A stretch of 64,000 nucleotides of DNA from Actinomycetota bacterium (GTDB taxonomy: Bacteria > Actinomycetota > Actinomycetes > Mycobacteriales > Mycobacteriaceae). The stretch lies in NCBI GenBank assembly GCA_018268465.1, contig JAFDWN010000048.1, forward strand, positions 1 to 64,000, given 5' to 3'. Below, in pieces: positions 17,194-25,273 of this stretch. Every line of letters begins with the position of its first letter. The first letter of the stretch is position 1. A program made the translations under genes and the position numbers. A model generated the notes under the pieces. The model did no database searches. It worked only from the letters and a program-made list of their open reading frames with translations, and was not told the DNA's origin.

Positions 17194-18738
17194 CTATCGG
17201 GTGATCGCGCTGAAGAACTCGGGGACGGTCTGCGCGTCATCCAGCGCGGTGACGGCACCGATGTAGGTGTCGGGCCGGACGACAACCCGGCCGCCGTCGG
17301 TGAGTCCCAGCCGGTGCGCGGCGATCCGCTGCGGGTCGGCGATCACCACGTCGTAGCCGGGTACCGGGGTGTCGGTGTCGGCGATGAGCACCTGCTGTCC
17401 GGCCGTCCCGGCGCCCGGGGTGTGTCCGGCCGCCACGGTCACCACGGTGTGGCCCGCGCCCCACGAACTGGTGACGTGCTTGTTCAGATCCTCGTCGCCG
17501 AGGAATGGGAAGTGCTGTCCGGCAGCGATTCTGGCGCCCCGCGGTGCGCGCCCGATCGACAGGGCGCTCTCGGGGTAGGCGATGTTGACCTCGGCGGTGA
17601 CATGCGCCATCAGGCGCGGGACCGCGCCGACGTGGCTCAGCGCCTTCAGCACCGCGTTGCGGATGTGCTGCGCCGGGCCGGTCAGCGTGCCGGCCTTGCT
17701 GAGCCGCTCGGTGAACTCGATCATGTTCTTGGCCACCGGATAACGCTCGGCCTGATAGGTGTCCAGCAGTGCGTCGCCGCCCTGGCCGGTGCACACCGCC
17801 GCCAGCTTCCAAGCGAGGTTGAACGCATCCTGCATGCCGGTGTTCATGCCCTGCCCGCCTGCGGGGCTGTGGATGTGGGCGGTGTCGCCGACCAGAAACA
17901 CCCGGCCCCAACGGTATCGGGAAACCTGGGCGTGGTGCAGTTCGAACGAGGTCATCCAGTGCGGCCGGATCAGCCGGATGCCGCCGACGCGGGCGTCGAT
18001 CACGCTCTGCAGCTCCGCGATGGTGGGGTGCATATTCATCGGTGTGCCCGGGGCGTCGTGCACCTCGGCCATCACCCGTGCTCGGCCGTTGCGCATCGGC
18101 ATGAACAGCACCGGGCCGTCGGGGGAGAAGAAGGTGTACATCGAGTCGTCGTCGTAGTCGTGTTCCACCTCCACGTCGCCGAGCAGGAACCGTTCGCCGA
18201 CGAAGGTGCCTTCCAGTTTGCCGCCGACCAGGTGGCGTACCGTGCTGTGCGCCCCGTCGGCACCCACGACCCAGGCCACATCGAATTCCTCGACGGTGCC
18301 GTCGGGGTGATGCAGGCTGGTGTGCACGGTGTCGCCGTCCTGGCTCAGCGCGGTGAGTTCGACGCCGCGCTCGACGGTGAGGCCCAGCGACGCCAGATGT
18401 TCGCCCAGTACGCGTTCCGTCTCGGTCTGCGGGGTGTTCAGGCTGAACGGGTAGGCGGCGTCGACGCTGTCGAGCGGTACCCGGACCAGCCGGTCGCGTC
18501 CCGAGTACAGCTGCATGCTGTTGGCTTTCACGCCGGTGGCGATCAACGCGTCGGCGACACCCATGCGCGCCAGCATGTCCAGGCTGCGGGCGTGCACGGC
18601 GATGGCGCGGGACTCGTCGGTGGGCAGGGCGAGCTTGTCGACGATGCGGACGGGAACACCGCGGCGGGCCAGCTCGGCGGCGGCGACCAGTCCGACGGGT
18701 CCTGCTCCGACGACCAGGACGGCGGGGGTGGTGGTCAT
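17194..18738 (-). CDS. FAD-dependent aromatic monooxygenase
   Basis: A 514-residue class A flavoprotein hydroxylase. The N-terminal GAGPVGLVAA binds FAD, GADGAHSTVR is the DG motif, and GRVFLVGDTAHIHSPAGGQG is the GD motif, with a C-terminal thioredoxin-like region of about 130 residues as in MhpA and pentachlorophenol-hydroxylase relatives. It is the first gene of the operon controlled by the divergent TetR regulator, through three operator copies at 18752-18832. It should hydroxylate an aromatic or polyketide-like compound using NAD(P)H and oxygen. Antibiotic inactivation (rifampicin-monooxygenase type) is an alternative to catabolism. Confidence 0.85.
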   Translation of the reverse strand: MTTTPAVLVVGAGPVGLVAAAELARRGVPVRIVDKLALPTDESRAIAVHARSLDMLARMGVADALIATGVKANSMQLYSGRDRLVRVPLDSVDAAYPFSLNTPQTETERVLGEHLASLGLTVERGVELTALSQDGDTVHTSLHHPDGTVEEFDVAWVVGADGAHSTVRHLVGGKLEGTFVGERFLLGDVEVEHDYDDDSMYTFFSPDGPVLFMPMRNGRARVMAEVHDAPGTPMNMHPTIAELQSVIDARVGGIRLIRPHWMTSFELHHAQVSRYRWGRVFLVGDTAHIHSPAGGQGMNTGMQDAFNLAWKLAAVCTGQGGDALLDTYQAERYPVAKNMIEFTERLSKAGTLTGPAQHIRNAVLKALSHVGAVPRLMAHVTAEVNIAYPESALSIGRAPRGARIAAGQHFPFLGDEDLNKHVTSSWGAGHTVVTVAAGHTPGAGTAGQQVLIADTDTPVPGYDVVIADPQRIAAHRLGLTDGGRVVVRPDTYIGAVTALDDAQTVPEFFSAITR

Positions 18739-18751
18739 GTCTGCTCCTATT

Positions 18752-18832
18752 TTTCACGAGTCGTTGAAACTTAGATTCACACTATGTTGAAACTGATCCG
18801 CGTGCAAGGGGCAATCTCACGCTACGATGAAA
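18752..18832. promoter_or_regulatory. Three copies of an 18-bp operator
   Basis: Three aligned sites lie in the divergent gap: TTTCACGAGTCGTTGAAA (18752-18769), ATTCACACTATGTTGAAA (18775-18792) and TCTCACGCTACGATGAAA (18815-18832). All fit an inverted pattern of TTCA and TGAA with 8 nt between. The third overlaps the first possible start of the TetR gene. They are probable binding sites of that regulator. Confidence 0.7.
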
Positions 18833-18835
18833 TTC

Positions 18836-19468
18836 ATGAGGAAGAGGTCGGCCACCCCGGGGCCGCGTGACGAACGGGGCGTTCTGCAGGCGCGGATATT
18901 GGCGTCGGCGCGCGCGGAGTTCGCCGCGCATGGTTGGGCCGGCACCACGATTCGGGCGGTCGCGCGCGCCGCCGACGTCGACCCCGCGCTGGTGTACCAC
19001 TATTTCGGTTCGAAGGAAGCGCTGCTCGATGCGGCGACGAATCCACCGCAGCGCTGGTTGGAGGCCGTCGCCGCGACCTGGGTGACCCCCCAGGATCAGC
19101 TCGGTGCGGCGCTGCTTCGCCTGATGTTGGGTGCGTGGGTCGACGAGGAGATCGGCCCGGTGTTGCGTGCGGTGCTGCAGACCGCCGCGCATGAGGAGTC
19201 CACCCGGGAGAAGCTGCGTCGGGTGGTCGAGGCGAGCCTGATGGGGGTTTCGCAGATCGGCCGCGACGAGCAGGACAAGTTGCGGCGCAGCGGGTTGATC
19301 TCGTCGCAGCTCATGGGGCTGGCCATGATGCGCTACGTCTGGCGGATCGAGCCCGTGGCCTCGATGACCGATGACGAACTCGTCGCCGCCATCGCACCCA
19401 ACCTGCAGCGTTACGTCGACGACGAATTGTGGGCGCACGAACCGGAGAAGGCTGTTAGCGCCCCCTAG
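18836..19468 (+). CDS. TetR-family regulator
   Basis: About 210 residues. The helix-turn-helix RAEFAAHGWAGTTIRAVARAADVDPALVYHYFGSKEALL is nearly a textbook TetR sequence, followed by a TetR_C-type ligand domain. An ATG at 18827 is in frame but lies inside the third operator copy, so I prefer 18836. It is divergent from the monooxygenase, hydrolase and SDR operon, which it probably represses together with itself. Confidence 0.83.
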   Translation: MRKRSATPGPRDERGVLQARILASARAEFAAHGWAGTTIRAVARAADVDPALVYHYFGSKEALLDAATNPPQRWLEAVAATWVTPQDQLGAALLRLMLGAWVDEEIGPVLRAVLQTAAHEESTREKLRRVVEASLMGVSQIGRDEQDKLRRSGLISSQLMGLAMMRYVWRIEPVASMTDDELVAAIAPNLQRYVDDELWAHEPEKAVSAP

Positions 19469-19535
19469 CGGTATCGGAGCAGCCCCAAACGGCGGTACCG
19501 CGAAAATGGTTTCCCGCCGCCCCGCCCAGCCCCTA

Positions 19536-19559
19536 TACTGACTGATGTATCAGTCAGTA
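19536..19559. promoter_or_regulatory. TetR-type operator, copy 1 (MFS operon)
   Basis: A perfect palindrome with core CTGACTGATGTATCAGTCAG lies 40 nt before the MFS gene. It matches, at 16 of 20 positions and with symmetric changes, the palindrome at 23756-23775 beside a TetR gene. Both are probably bound by that regulator. Confidence 0.7.
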
Positions 19560-19598
19560 GCAGGACGTGGCGCCCCCACGCCGGGCCGGGAGGAGTGG

Positions 19599-20867
19599 AT
19601 GGTGACCGACCCCCAGGCCCGCTTCGCCGACGCACCCGACGATCCCGACACCCCCGGCGGGTACCGGCCGCTGTTCCGCTTCCAGGGGGTACCGCAGGTG
19701 CTCGCGTCGTCGGTGCTGGCGCGGCTGTCCCTCGGAACGACGACCGTGCTGATCGTGCTGCTGTTTCACGGGACGACCGGCTCCTTCGCACTGGCCGGTC
19801 TGGCCGTCGCCGCGAACTCGATCGGATTCGCCGTCGTGTCCCCGCTGTTCGGCAAGCTCGCCGACCGTGGCTACACCGCCCACATCCTCGTCGTCGTCGG
19901 CATCCTGCAACCCATCTCGACGACGGCCTTCGTCATCTCGGTGTCGCTGGGCTGGTCGGGGCTGGTCAGCGTCGCCCTCGCGGCCCTCAGCGGCGTCACC
20001 TATCCGCCCGTCGGCGCCATCACCCGCGCGGGCTGGGAGCGGATGCTGCCCCGCCACCTGCACAAGGTCGCATACGGCACGGACGCCCTGCTCACCGAGA
20101 TGCTCTACATCCTGGGGCCGATGCTCGCGGCGCTGGCCCTGATCGTGTCCGGGCCTGCGCTCGGATTGATCGTCGGTGCCATCTGTGTGGCGGTGGGTTC
20201 GGTCCTGCTGGCACTGACACCCGACATCCGGCGATTGCGCCGCATCCCGTCGCGGGCACCCACTCAGGCCGCCTCGATGTGGTCGGTCGGCTCGGCCGCG
20301 GTGATCGCGCTCAGCACCGGCATGGGCGTTGCCTTCGGCATGCTCGAGGTCGGCATCCCGGCCTTCGCCTCCGGTTTTCCCAACGGCGACGTGCTCGGCG
20401 CCGTATTGCTCGCCGTCTGGTCGATCGCCAGCGTCGTCGGCGGGGTGGTCTACCTGAAGCTGCCGATTCGCGCGTCGCTGCAAACCCAGCTTCTGGTACT
20501 CGTGGCCGGCAACGCGATCGGGTTCGCGCTGCTCGGTGTGGCCGCCACCCCGATCATGCTCGGCCTGCTGTTGTTACTCGGTGGCCTGTTGATGGCGCCC
20601 GCCGCCACCGCCGAACTGTCCGTGCTGAGCCTCGTCGCCACGCCGGGACGGACGACCGAGACATTCACCTGGCTGGGCACCGGCGCCTACGTGGGCGGTG
20701 CCGCCGGTGCCGCCCTGGCCGGCGTACTCATCGAGCCCATCGGGGTCCGCATGACCCTGTCACTGTCCGCCGTCTTCGCCCTCACCGCGGTCGCCGCGGC
20801 CGCCGTCGCCACGGCGGCGCGCACACCGGCGACCGTCGTCAACACAGAGAAAGGCTGTCGCACATGA
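19599..20867 (+). CDS. MFS transporter
   Basis: About 422 residues with 12 predicted membrane segments of the major facilitator superfamily (loop 2-3 motif GKLADRGY). GGGAGGAG lies just before ATG 19599; GTG 19602 is an equally good start. The stop overlaps the next gene (ATGA), so exporter or importer and oxidoreductase are co-translated. The promoter carries the TetR-type palindrome at 19536. Substrate unknown; likely the compound, or its product, handled by the adjacent FAD enzyme. Confidence 0.8.
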   Translation: MVTDPQARFADAPDDPDTPGGYRPLFRFQGVPQVLASSVLARLSLGTTTVLIVLLFHGTTGSFALAGLAVAANSIGFAVVSPLFGKLADRGYTAHILVVVGILQPISTTAFVISVSLGWSGLVSVALAALSGVTYPPVGAITRAGWERMLPRHLHKVAYGTDALLTEMLYILGPMLAALALIVSGPALGLIVGAICVAVGSVLLALTPDIRRLRRIPSRAPTQAASMWSVGSAAVIALSTGMGVAFGMLEVGIPAFASGFPNGDVLGAVLLAVWSIASVVGGVVYLKLPIRASLQTQLLVLVAGNAIGFALLGVAATPIMLGLLLLLGGLLMAPAATAELSVLSLVATPGRTTETFTWLGTGAYVGGAAGAALAGVLIEPIGVRMTLSLSAVFALTAVAAAAVATAARTPATVVNTEKGCRT

Positions 20868-22441
20868 CCGCACATCCTCCCGCCCGCGCCGACGTCGTGA
20901 TCGTCGGAGGCGGTCACAACGGCCTCACCGCGGCGGCCTACCTGGCGAAGTCGGGCCGTTCCGTGGTGGTGTTGGAGCGTCTCGACGAACCGGGCGGTGC
21001 CGCCATCAGCGCGGTCGCGTTCCCCGGTTTCCCCGCCCGGTTGTCGCGTTACTCGTATCTGGTCAGCCTGCTGCCGCGCAAGATCATCGACGACCTCGGC
21101 CTGGACATCCGGTTGGCGCGCCGCCGGTATTCGTCCTACACACCGGTCCCGGGTGAGGACGTCGGACTGCTCGTCGACCGCCAGGACGGCGACGCCACCC
21201 GGGCGTCGTTCGGCCGGGTGGGCGCGGCCGCCGACGCCGACCCGTTCGCCGCGTTCTACGACGACACCACCAGGGTGGCCGAGGCGCTATGGCCGACGGT
21301 CACCGAGCCGCTGCTCACACGCAGTGCGGCGCGGGCCCGGCTGGGCGACGACCCGCTGTGGAACGCCGTATTCGAACGACCGGTCGGCGAGATGATCGAG
21401 GGGCGCCTGCGCGACGACCTGGTCCGCGGCGTCGCCGCGACCGACGCGCTGATCGGCACATTCGCCAGCGTGCACGACGCCGGCCTCGCGCAGAACCGGT
21501 GCTTCCTCTATCACGTCATCGGCGGCGGCACCGGCGACTGGGACGTTCCGATCGGCGGCATGGGACAGGTCACCGGCCGGCTCGCCGACGCCGCACGCGC
21601 GGCCGGCGCGCACATCGTGACCGGCGCCGACGTCCTGTCTGTCGACCCCGACGGGGCCGTGTCCTACGTGCTGGGTGGCGAAGAACGTTCGATCGTCGGG
21701 ACGCACCTGCTCGCCAACGTCGCACCGGCGGTACTCGCCGGACTGCTCGGCGATGCGGGCGGCGGGGGACCGAAACCCGAAGGCGCCCAGGTCAAAGTCA
21801 ACCTCCTGCTTCGACGTCTCCCGCAGCTGCGGGACGGAGCGGTGACGCCGCGAGCCGCATTCGGCGGCACCTTCCACATCAACGAGTCCTACGGCCAGCT
21901 GGAGAAGGCCTATTCGACGGCGGCGCACGGAGACGTCCCCGACGTCCTGCCGTGCGAGATCTACTGCCACTCGCTGACCGACCCGTCGATCCTGGGTCCG
22001 GAACTCGCTGCGGCCGGTGCGCAGACGTTGACCGTCTTCGGCCTCCACGCGCCGCATCGGCTGCTGACCCCGGAGAACAACGACGAGATGCGTGCCCGGC
22101 TGCAGCAGGCCGCACTCGCGTCGATCAATTCGGTGCTCGCCGAACCGATCGAAGACGTCCTCATGACCGACGAGCAGGGTCGGCCCTGCATCGAGACCAA
22201 GACGACCCTCGACATCGAACACGCCCTGAACATGCCCGGCGGCAACATCTTCCACGGGCCGCTGTCGTGGCCGTTCGTGGAGGACGACACACCGCTGGCC
22301 ACGCCGGCGCAGCGCTGGGGTGTCGGGACCGACCACGAGCGGATCCTGCTGTGCGGTTCGGGCGCGGTCCGCGGTGGAGCGGTGAGCGGTCTGGGCGGAC
22401 ACAACGCCGCGATGGCCGTCCTGGAGTCCCCGGCCGGCTGA
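20864..22441 (+). CDS. FAD-dependent oxidoreductase, phytoene-desaturase-like
   Basis: A 525-residue NAD(P)/FAD oxidoreductase of the phytoene desaturase/CrtI-like group. GGGHNGLTAAAYLAKSG near the N-terminus is the dinucleotide-binding motif, followed by VVVLERLDEPGGA. The C-terminal GSGAVRGGAVSGLGGHNAA is the conserved FAD end. No carotenoid genes are nearby, so it is more likely one of the many CrtI-like enzymes of unknown substrate. It overlaps the MFS gene by 4 nt and shares its operator. Confidence 0.8.
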   Translation: MTAHPPARADVVIVGGGHNGLTAAAYLAKSGRSVVVLERLDEPGGAAISAVAFPGFPARLSRYSYLVSLLPRKIIDDLGLDIRLARRRYSSYTPVPGEDVGLLVDRQDGDATRASFGRVGAAADADPFAAFYDDTTRVAEALWPTVTEPLLTRSAARARLGDDPLWNAVFERPVGEMIEGRLRDDLVRGVAATDALIGTFASVHDAGLAQNRCFLYHVIGGGTGDWDVPIGGMGQVTGRLADAARAAGAHIVTGADVLSVDPDGAVSYVLGGEERSIVGTHLLANVAPAVLAGLLGDAGGGGPKPEGAQVKVNLLLRRLPQLRDGAVTPRAAFGGTFHINESYGQLEKAYSTAAHGDVPDVLPCEIYCHSLTDPSILGPELAAAGAQTLTVFGLHAPHRLLTPENNDEMRARLQQAALASINSVLAEPIEDVLMTDEQGRPCIETKTTLDIEHALNMPGGNIFHGPLSWPFVEDDTPLATPAQRWGVGTDHERILLCGSGAVRGGAVSGLGGHNAAMAVLESPAG

Positions 22442-22465
22442 CGGCCCGGCGAAACCGGCGGTGCG

Positions 22466-23740
22466 CTACGGGCCGCCGGTTCCCGTGCCGGTGTCGCCGC
22501 GAATCACTTCGCCGCCCTTCATGACCCAGCGCACCTCCTCGAGCAGGGTGATCTCGCCGAGCGGATCACCCTGCACGGCAACGAGATCGGCGAACGCGCC
22601 GGGCGCCACCACGCCGACCTTTCCGGTCCACCCCATCAGCGCCGCCGCATCCAGCGTCGCCGCGCGCAGGGCCTCCAGCGGGGTCTGACCCCATTTCACG
22701 TGGTAGGCCAGCTGGCGCGCGTTGAAGCCGTGCGGGTAGATGCCGACGTCGGTGCCGTACGCGATCGGCACGCCCGCCGCCACGCATTTGGCGAAGGCGT
22801 GGCGCTGTGTCAACGTGGTTTCGTCGTTCTTGCGCAAGATGTCCGGGTCCCAGCCGTTGGCCCCGCCGAACTCGGCGATGTAATCCCCGCAGTAGATGTC
22901 GGCGACCAGATAGGTGCCGCGCTCGGCCATCAGCGCGATGCCCTCGTCGTCGAGGAGTGAGCCGTGCTCGATCGAGCGCACCCCCGCCCGGATGGCGCGT
23001 TTGGCGCCCTCCGCGCCGTGCGCGTGTGCGGCGACGGGCACGCCGTAGTGGCCGGCCTCTTCGACCGCCGCCCGCATCTGCTCCTCGGTGAGCTCCGGTG
23101 CGCCCGGCACACCGCCCGCGGACATCACCGCGCCGGTGGCGATGAGTTTGATGAGATCCACACCGCGCTGAATGAGGTTCCGCACCACGTTGCGCACGTC
23201 GTCCACATTGCGTACCACGCCGAAGCGCATTTCCCGCGGCACAGCCGCATCGAAATCAGGGGCCAGACAAGCGACCTCACCGCCGCCCCCGGGGGAGGTG
23301 ACATAGGCCCCCGCGACCTGCATCCGCGGTCCGATCAGCCAGCCTGCGTCGATCCCGTCGCGCAGGGCGACGTCGACGAACGCGCGGTAGGTTCCGACAT
23401 CGCGAACGGTGGTGAACCCGGCCATCACGGTGTCGCGGGCGTTGCGCACGCCGAGAATCGCCTCGTGCGCCGACGTATTCGAGAACAGGGCCGCATATCC
23501 GTGGCCGCCGTCGATGTCGCCGACCAGGTGGGTGTGGCAGTCGATGAGGCCCGGCAGCACGGTGTGCTGCGGAAGTTCGATCACTCGGCCGACACCGTCG
23601 ACGGCGCGCGCCTCGTGTGCGGCCATGACGGCCGAGACGCGGTCGCCCTCCACGAGGACCGCCCGCTCCGCGAGGAGTGCGCCGGACTCGACGTCCAGCA
23701 GAAAGCGCGGGAGCACCACGGTACGGGCGGCGGCGACCAT
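22466..23740 (-). CDS. Metal-dependent amidohydrolase
   Basis: A 424-residue amidohydrolase of the imidazolonepropionase/prolidase-like group. Metal ligands are visible: HTH in DCHTHLVGD, Lys in LIKLIATG (probably carboxylated), His in AHAHG and IEHG, and Asp in YGTDVG. It is cytoplasmic by sequence. The gene is divergent from a TetR regulator, with a 20-bp palindrome between them that also occurs before the MFS/FAD operon ending 25 nt away, so all three enzymes may belong to one pathway. Substrate unknown; cyclic amides, ureides, lactones and dipeptides are all possible. Confidence 0.82.
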   Translation of the reverse strand: MVAAARTVVLPRFLLDVESGALLAERAVLVEGDRVSAVMAAHEARAVDGVGRVIELPQHTVLPGLIDCHTHLVGDIDGGHGYAALFSNTSAHEAILGVRNARDTVMAGFTTVRDVGTYRAFVDVALRDGIDAGWLIGPRMQVAGAYVTSPGGGGEVACLAPDFDAAVPREMRFGVVRNVDDVRNVVRNLIQRGVDLIKLIATGAVMSAGGVPGAPELTEEQMRAAVEEAGHYGVPVAAHAHGAEGAKRAIRAGVRSIEHGSLLDDEGIALMAERGTYLVADIYCGDYIAEFGGANGWDPDILRKNDETTLTQRHAFAKCVAAGVPIAYGTDVGIYPHGFNARQLAYHVKWGQTPLEALRAATLDAAALMGWTGKVGVVAPGAFADLVAVQGDPLGEITLLEEVRWVMKGGEVIRGDTGTGTGGP

Positions 23741-23755
23741 GCGCCGATCCTACTC

Positions 23756-23775
23756 CTGATTGATGCGTCAATCAG
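23756..23775. promoter_or_regulatory. TetR-type operator, copy 2
   Basis: CTGATTGATGCGTCAATCAG is a palindrome between the amidohydrolase and the TetR gene. Its sister copy is at 19536-19559. The four differences between the two copies fall at symmetric positions 5/16 and at the two central bases. Confidence 0.72.
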
Positions 23776-23817
23776 TTAACTGCGGGAGTCGCCGGCAGCT
23801 CCGGTAGGGTTGCCCCC

Positions 23818-24486
23818 GTGCGGTCCCAGCGTGCGCAGATCAGACGAGTCGAAATACTCGCCGCGGCCCTGGCCGAGGTCTCCGCCAGGGGAATCTCCGC
23901 GCTGCGCGTAGCTGATGTGGCCGCCGTGCTCGGGATCAGCAGCGGACTGGTGTTCTACCACTTCGACAGCAAAGAGAAACTGATCGCCGAGACGTTTCGG
24001 TTCGCGGCAGATCACGACCTGCAGGAACTCGATGAGATCCTGCGCCGGCCCGAGCCGGTAGCAGCGCGACTCGGTTTGGCGGCAACACAATACGGCCCGT
24101 CGGGCGATGCGCACGGCTGGCGCATCTGGATCGAAGGCTGGTCGGAAGCCGAGCGCAACGACCACCTCCGCGAGACCATCGAACGGCTCAACGACGCCTG
24201 GCTCGACGGCCTCATCGGCCTGATTCACGAGGGCGTCGGCACGGGTGAGTTCACCGTGGACGACCCCGACGTCGCGGCAACCCACATCCTGGCCCTGCTC
24301 GACGGCACCGGCGTGCGTGCGGCGCTGTGGCCGGCCAACCCGCGCACCGCGGCGTTGCGCGGTCACAACGTCGCGACCATCCAGCGCGCACTCGGCATGA
24401 CCGACGAGGCGGCACGCCAATTCGCCGGACACTTCGACGGCGGCGCCTACGCGGGGGACGCCGCGCCACGGCGCGCATGGTCGTAG
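23818..24486 (+). CDS. TetR-family regulator, BetI-like
   Basis: A 222-residue TetR protein: helix-turn-helix ALAEVSARGISALRVADVAAVLGISSGLVFYHFDSKEKL, then a BetI-type C-terminal domain. The GTG start at 23818 is 42 nt from the palindrome. It is the likely repressor of the amidohydrolase and, through the second palindrome 4.2 kb away, of the MFS/FAD operon. Confidence 0.82.
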   Translation: MRSQRAQIRRVEILAAALAEVSARGISALRVADVAAVLGISSGLVFYHFDSKEKLIAETFRFAADHDLQELDEILRRPEPVAARLGLAATQYGPSGDAHGWRIWIEGWSEAERNDHLRETIERLNDAWLDGLIGLIHEGVGTGEFTVDDPDVAATHILALLDGTGVRAALWPANPRTAALRGHNVATIQRALGMTDEAARQFAGHFDGGAYAGDAAPRRAWS

Positions 24487-24502
24487 TCGCCGCGGCGGCG
24501 TC

Positions 24503-25273
24503 TCAGCGACCCCCGATGAACGCCCATGTGCCGGCGGCGACCGACACCGCGATCGCGCACGCCGCGATGCCCACCCCGGCCGCGACGAGCGCGACCTCCC
24601 TGGCTCCGAACGGCGATGGTCGCGCCCACGTCCGGGTCGGGTAGGCGCCGAATCCGCGGGCCTCCATCGCCGTGGCCAACTTGGATCCCCGGCGCAATGC
24701 GAAGACCAACAGCGCGAACGCCTGCCCGAGATTGCGGCGCAGCCGGGCGTGGTCGGCCACCCCGCGTGCCCGACGGGCGTAGCCCAGATACTGCCAATCC
24801 TCACGCAGCAGGCCGACGAGGCGCATACCGGCCAGTGCTCCGACGACGAAACGTGCGGGCAGCCGCAGAATCTGACCGAGCCCGTCGGCGAGCTCTATCG
24901 GCTGCACATCGAGGAACAAGAACACCGACGGCAGCGCAATCGCCATGATGCGCAGAAACATTGCCAGCGCCAGCTCGATGGAGCCGTCGCTGACGTTGAT
25001 CAGGAGGAAGTGCCAGTGCACCGTGCCGCTGGGTTCGCCGTAGAGGAGATTGGTCAACGCGGTCAACGCGGCCGCGACGGCGATGACCGCACCGCGCAGC
25101 AGGAACGGCCGCCAGCGGACACCGAGCGCGAGGAGCAGCGGCACCTCCAGGACCAGTGCCGTCAGCGCGGAAACCCAATCCACACTGAGCACCAGCGCCC
25201 CCGCGATGACGGCGGCGGCAGCCAATTTCGCGACCGGATTGATGGGGGGCGCCACCGCGTCGACCGTCGTCAT
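24503..25273 (-). CDS. ykoC: ECF transporter T component (EcfT/YkoC)
   Basis: A 256-residue membrane protein with 5 to 6 hydrophobic segments and the two short Ala-Arg motifs of EcfT proteins (ARRARG and AMEARGF) that couple to the ATPases. It is the last gene of ykoEDC; its ATG overlaps the ATPase stop. Upstream is a TPP riboswitch, so the cargo is thiamine or its hydroxymethylpyrimidine precursor. Confidence 0.85.
   Translation of the reverse strand: MTTVDAVAPPINPVAKLAAAAVIAGALVLSVDWVSALTALVLEVPLLLALGVRWRPFLLRGAVIAVAAALTALTNLLYGEPSGTVHWHFLLINVSDGSIELALAMFLRIMAIALPSVFLFLDVQPIELADGLGQILRLPARFVVGALAGMRLVGLLREDWQYLGYARRARGVADHARLRRNLGQAFALLVFALRRGSKLATAMEARGFGAYPTRTWARPSPFGAREVALVAAGVGIAACAIAVSVAAGTWAFIGGR

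Noticed and set aside
20864-22441. A carotenoid pathway around the CrtI-like enzyme.
   Set aside because: No phytoene synthase, cyclase or related gene lies nearby, so only a general FAD oxidoreductase call is supported.
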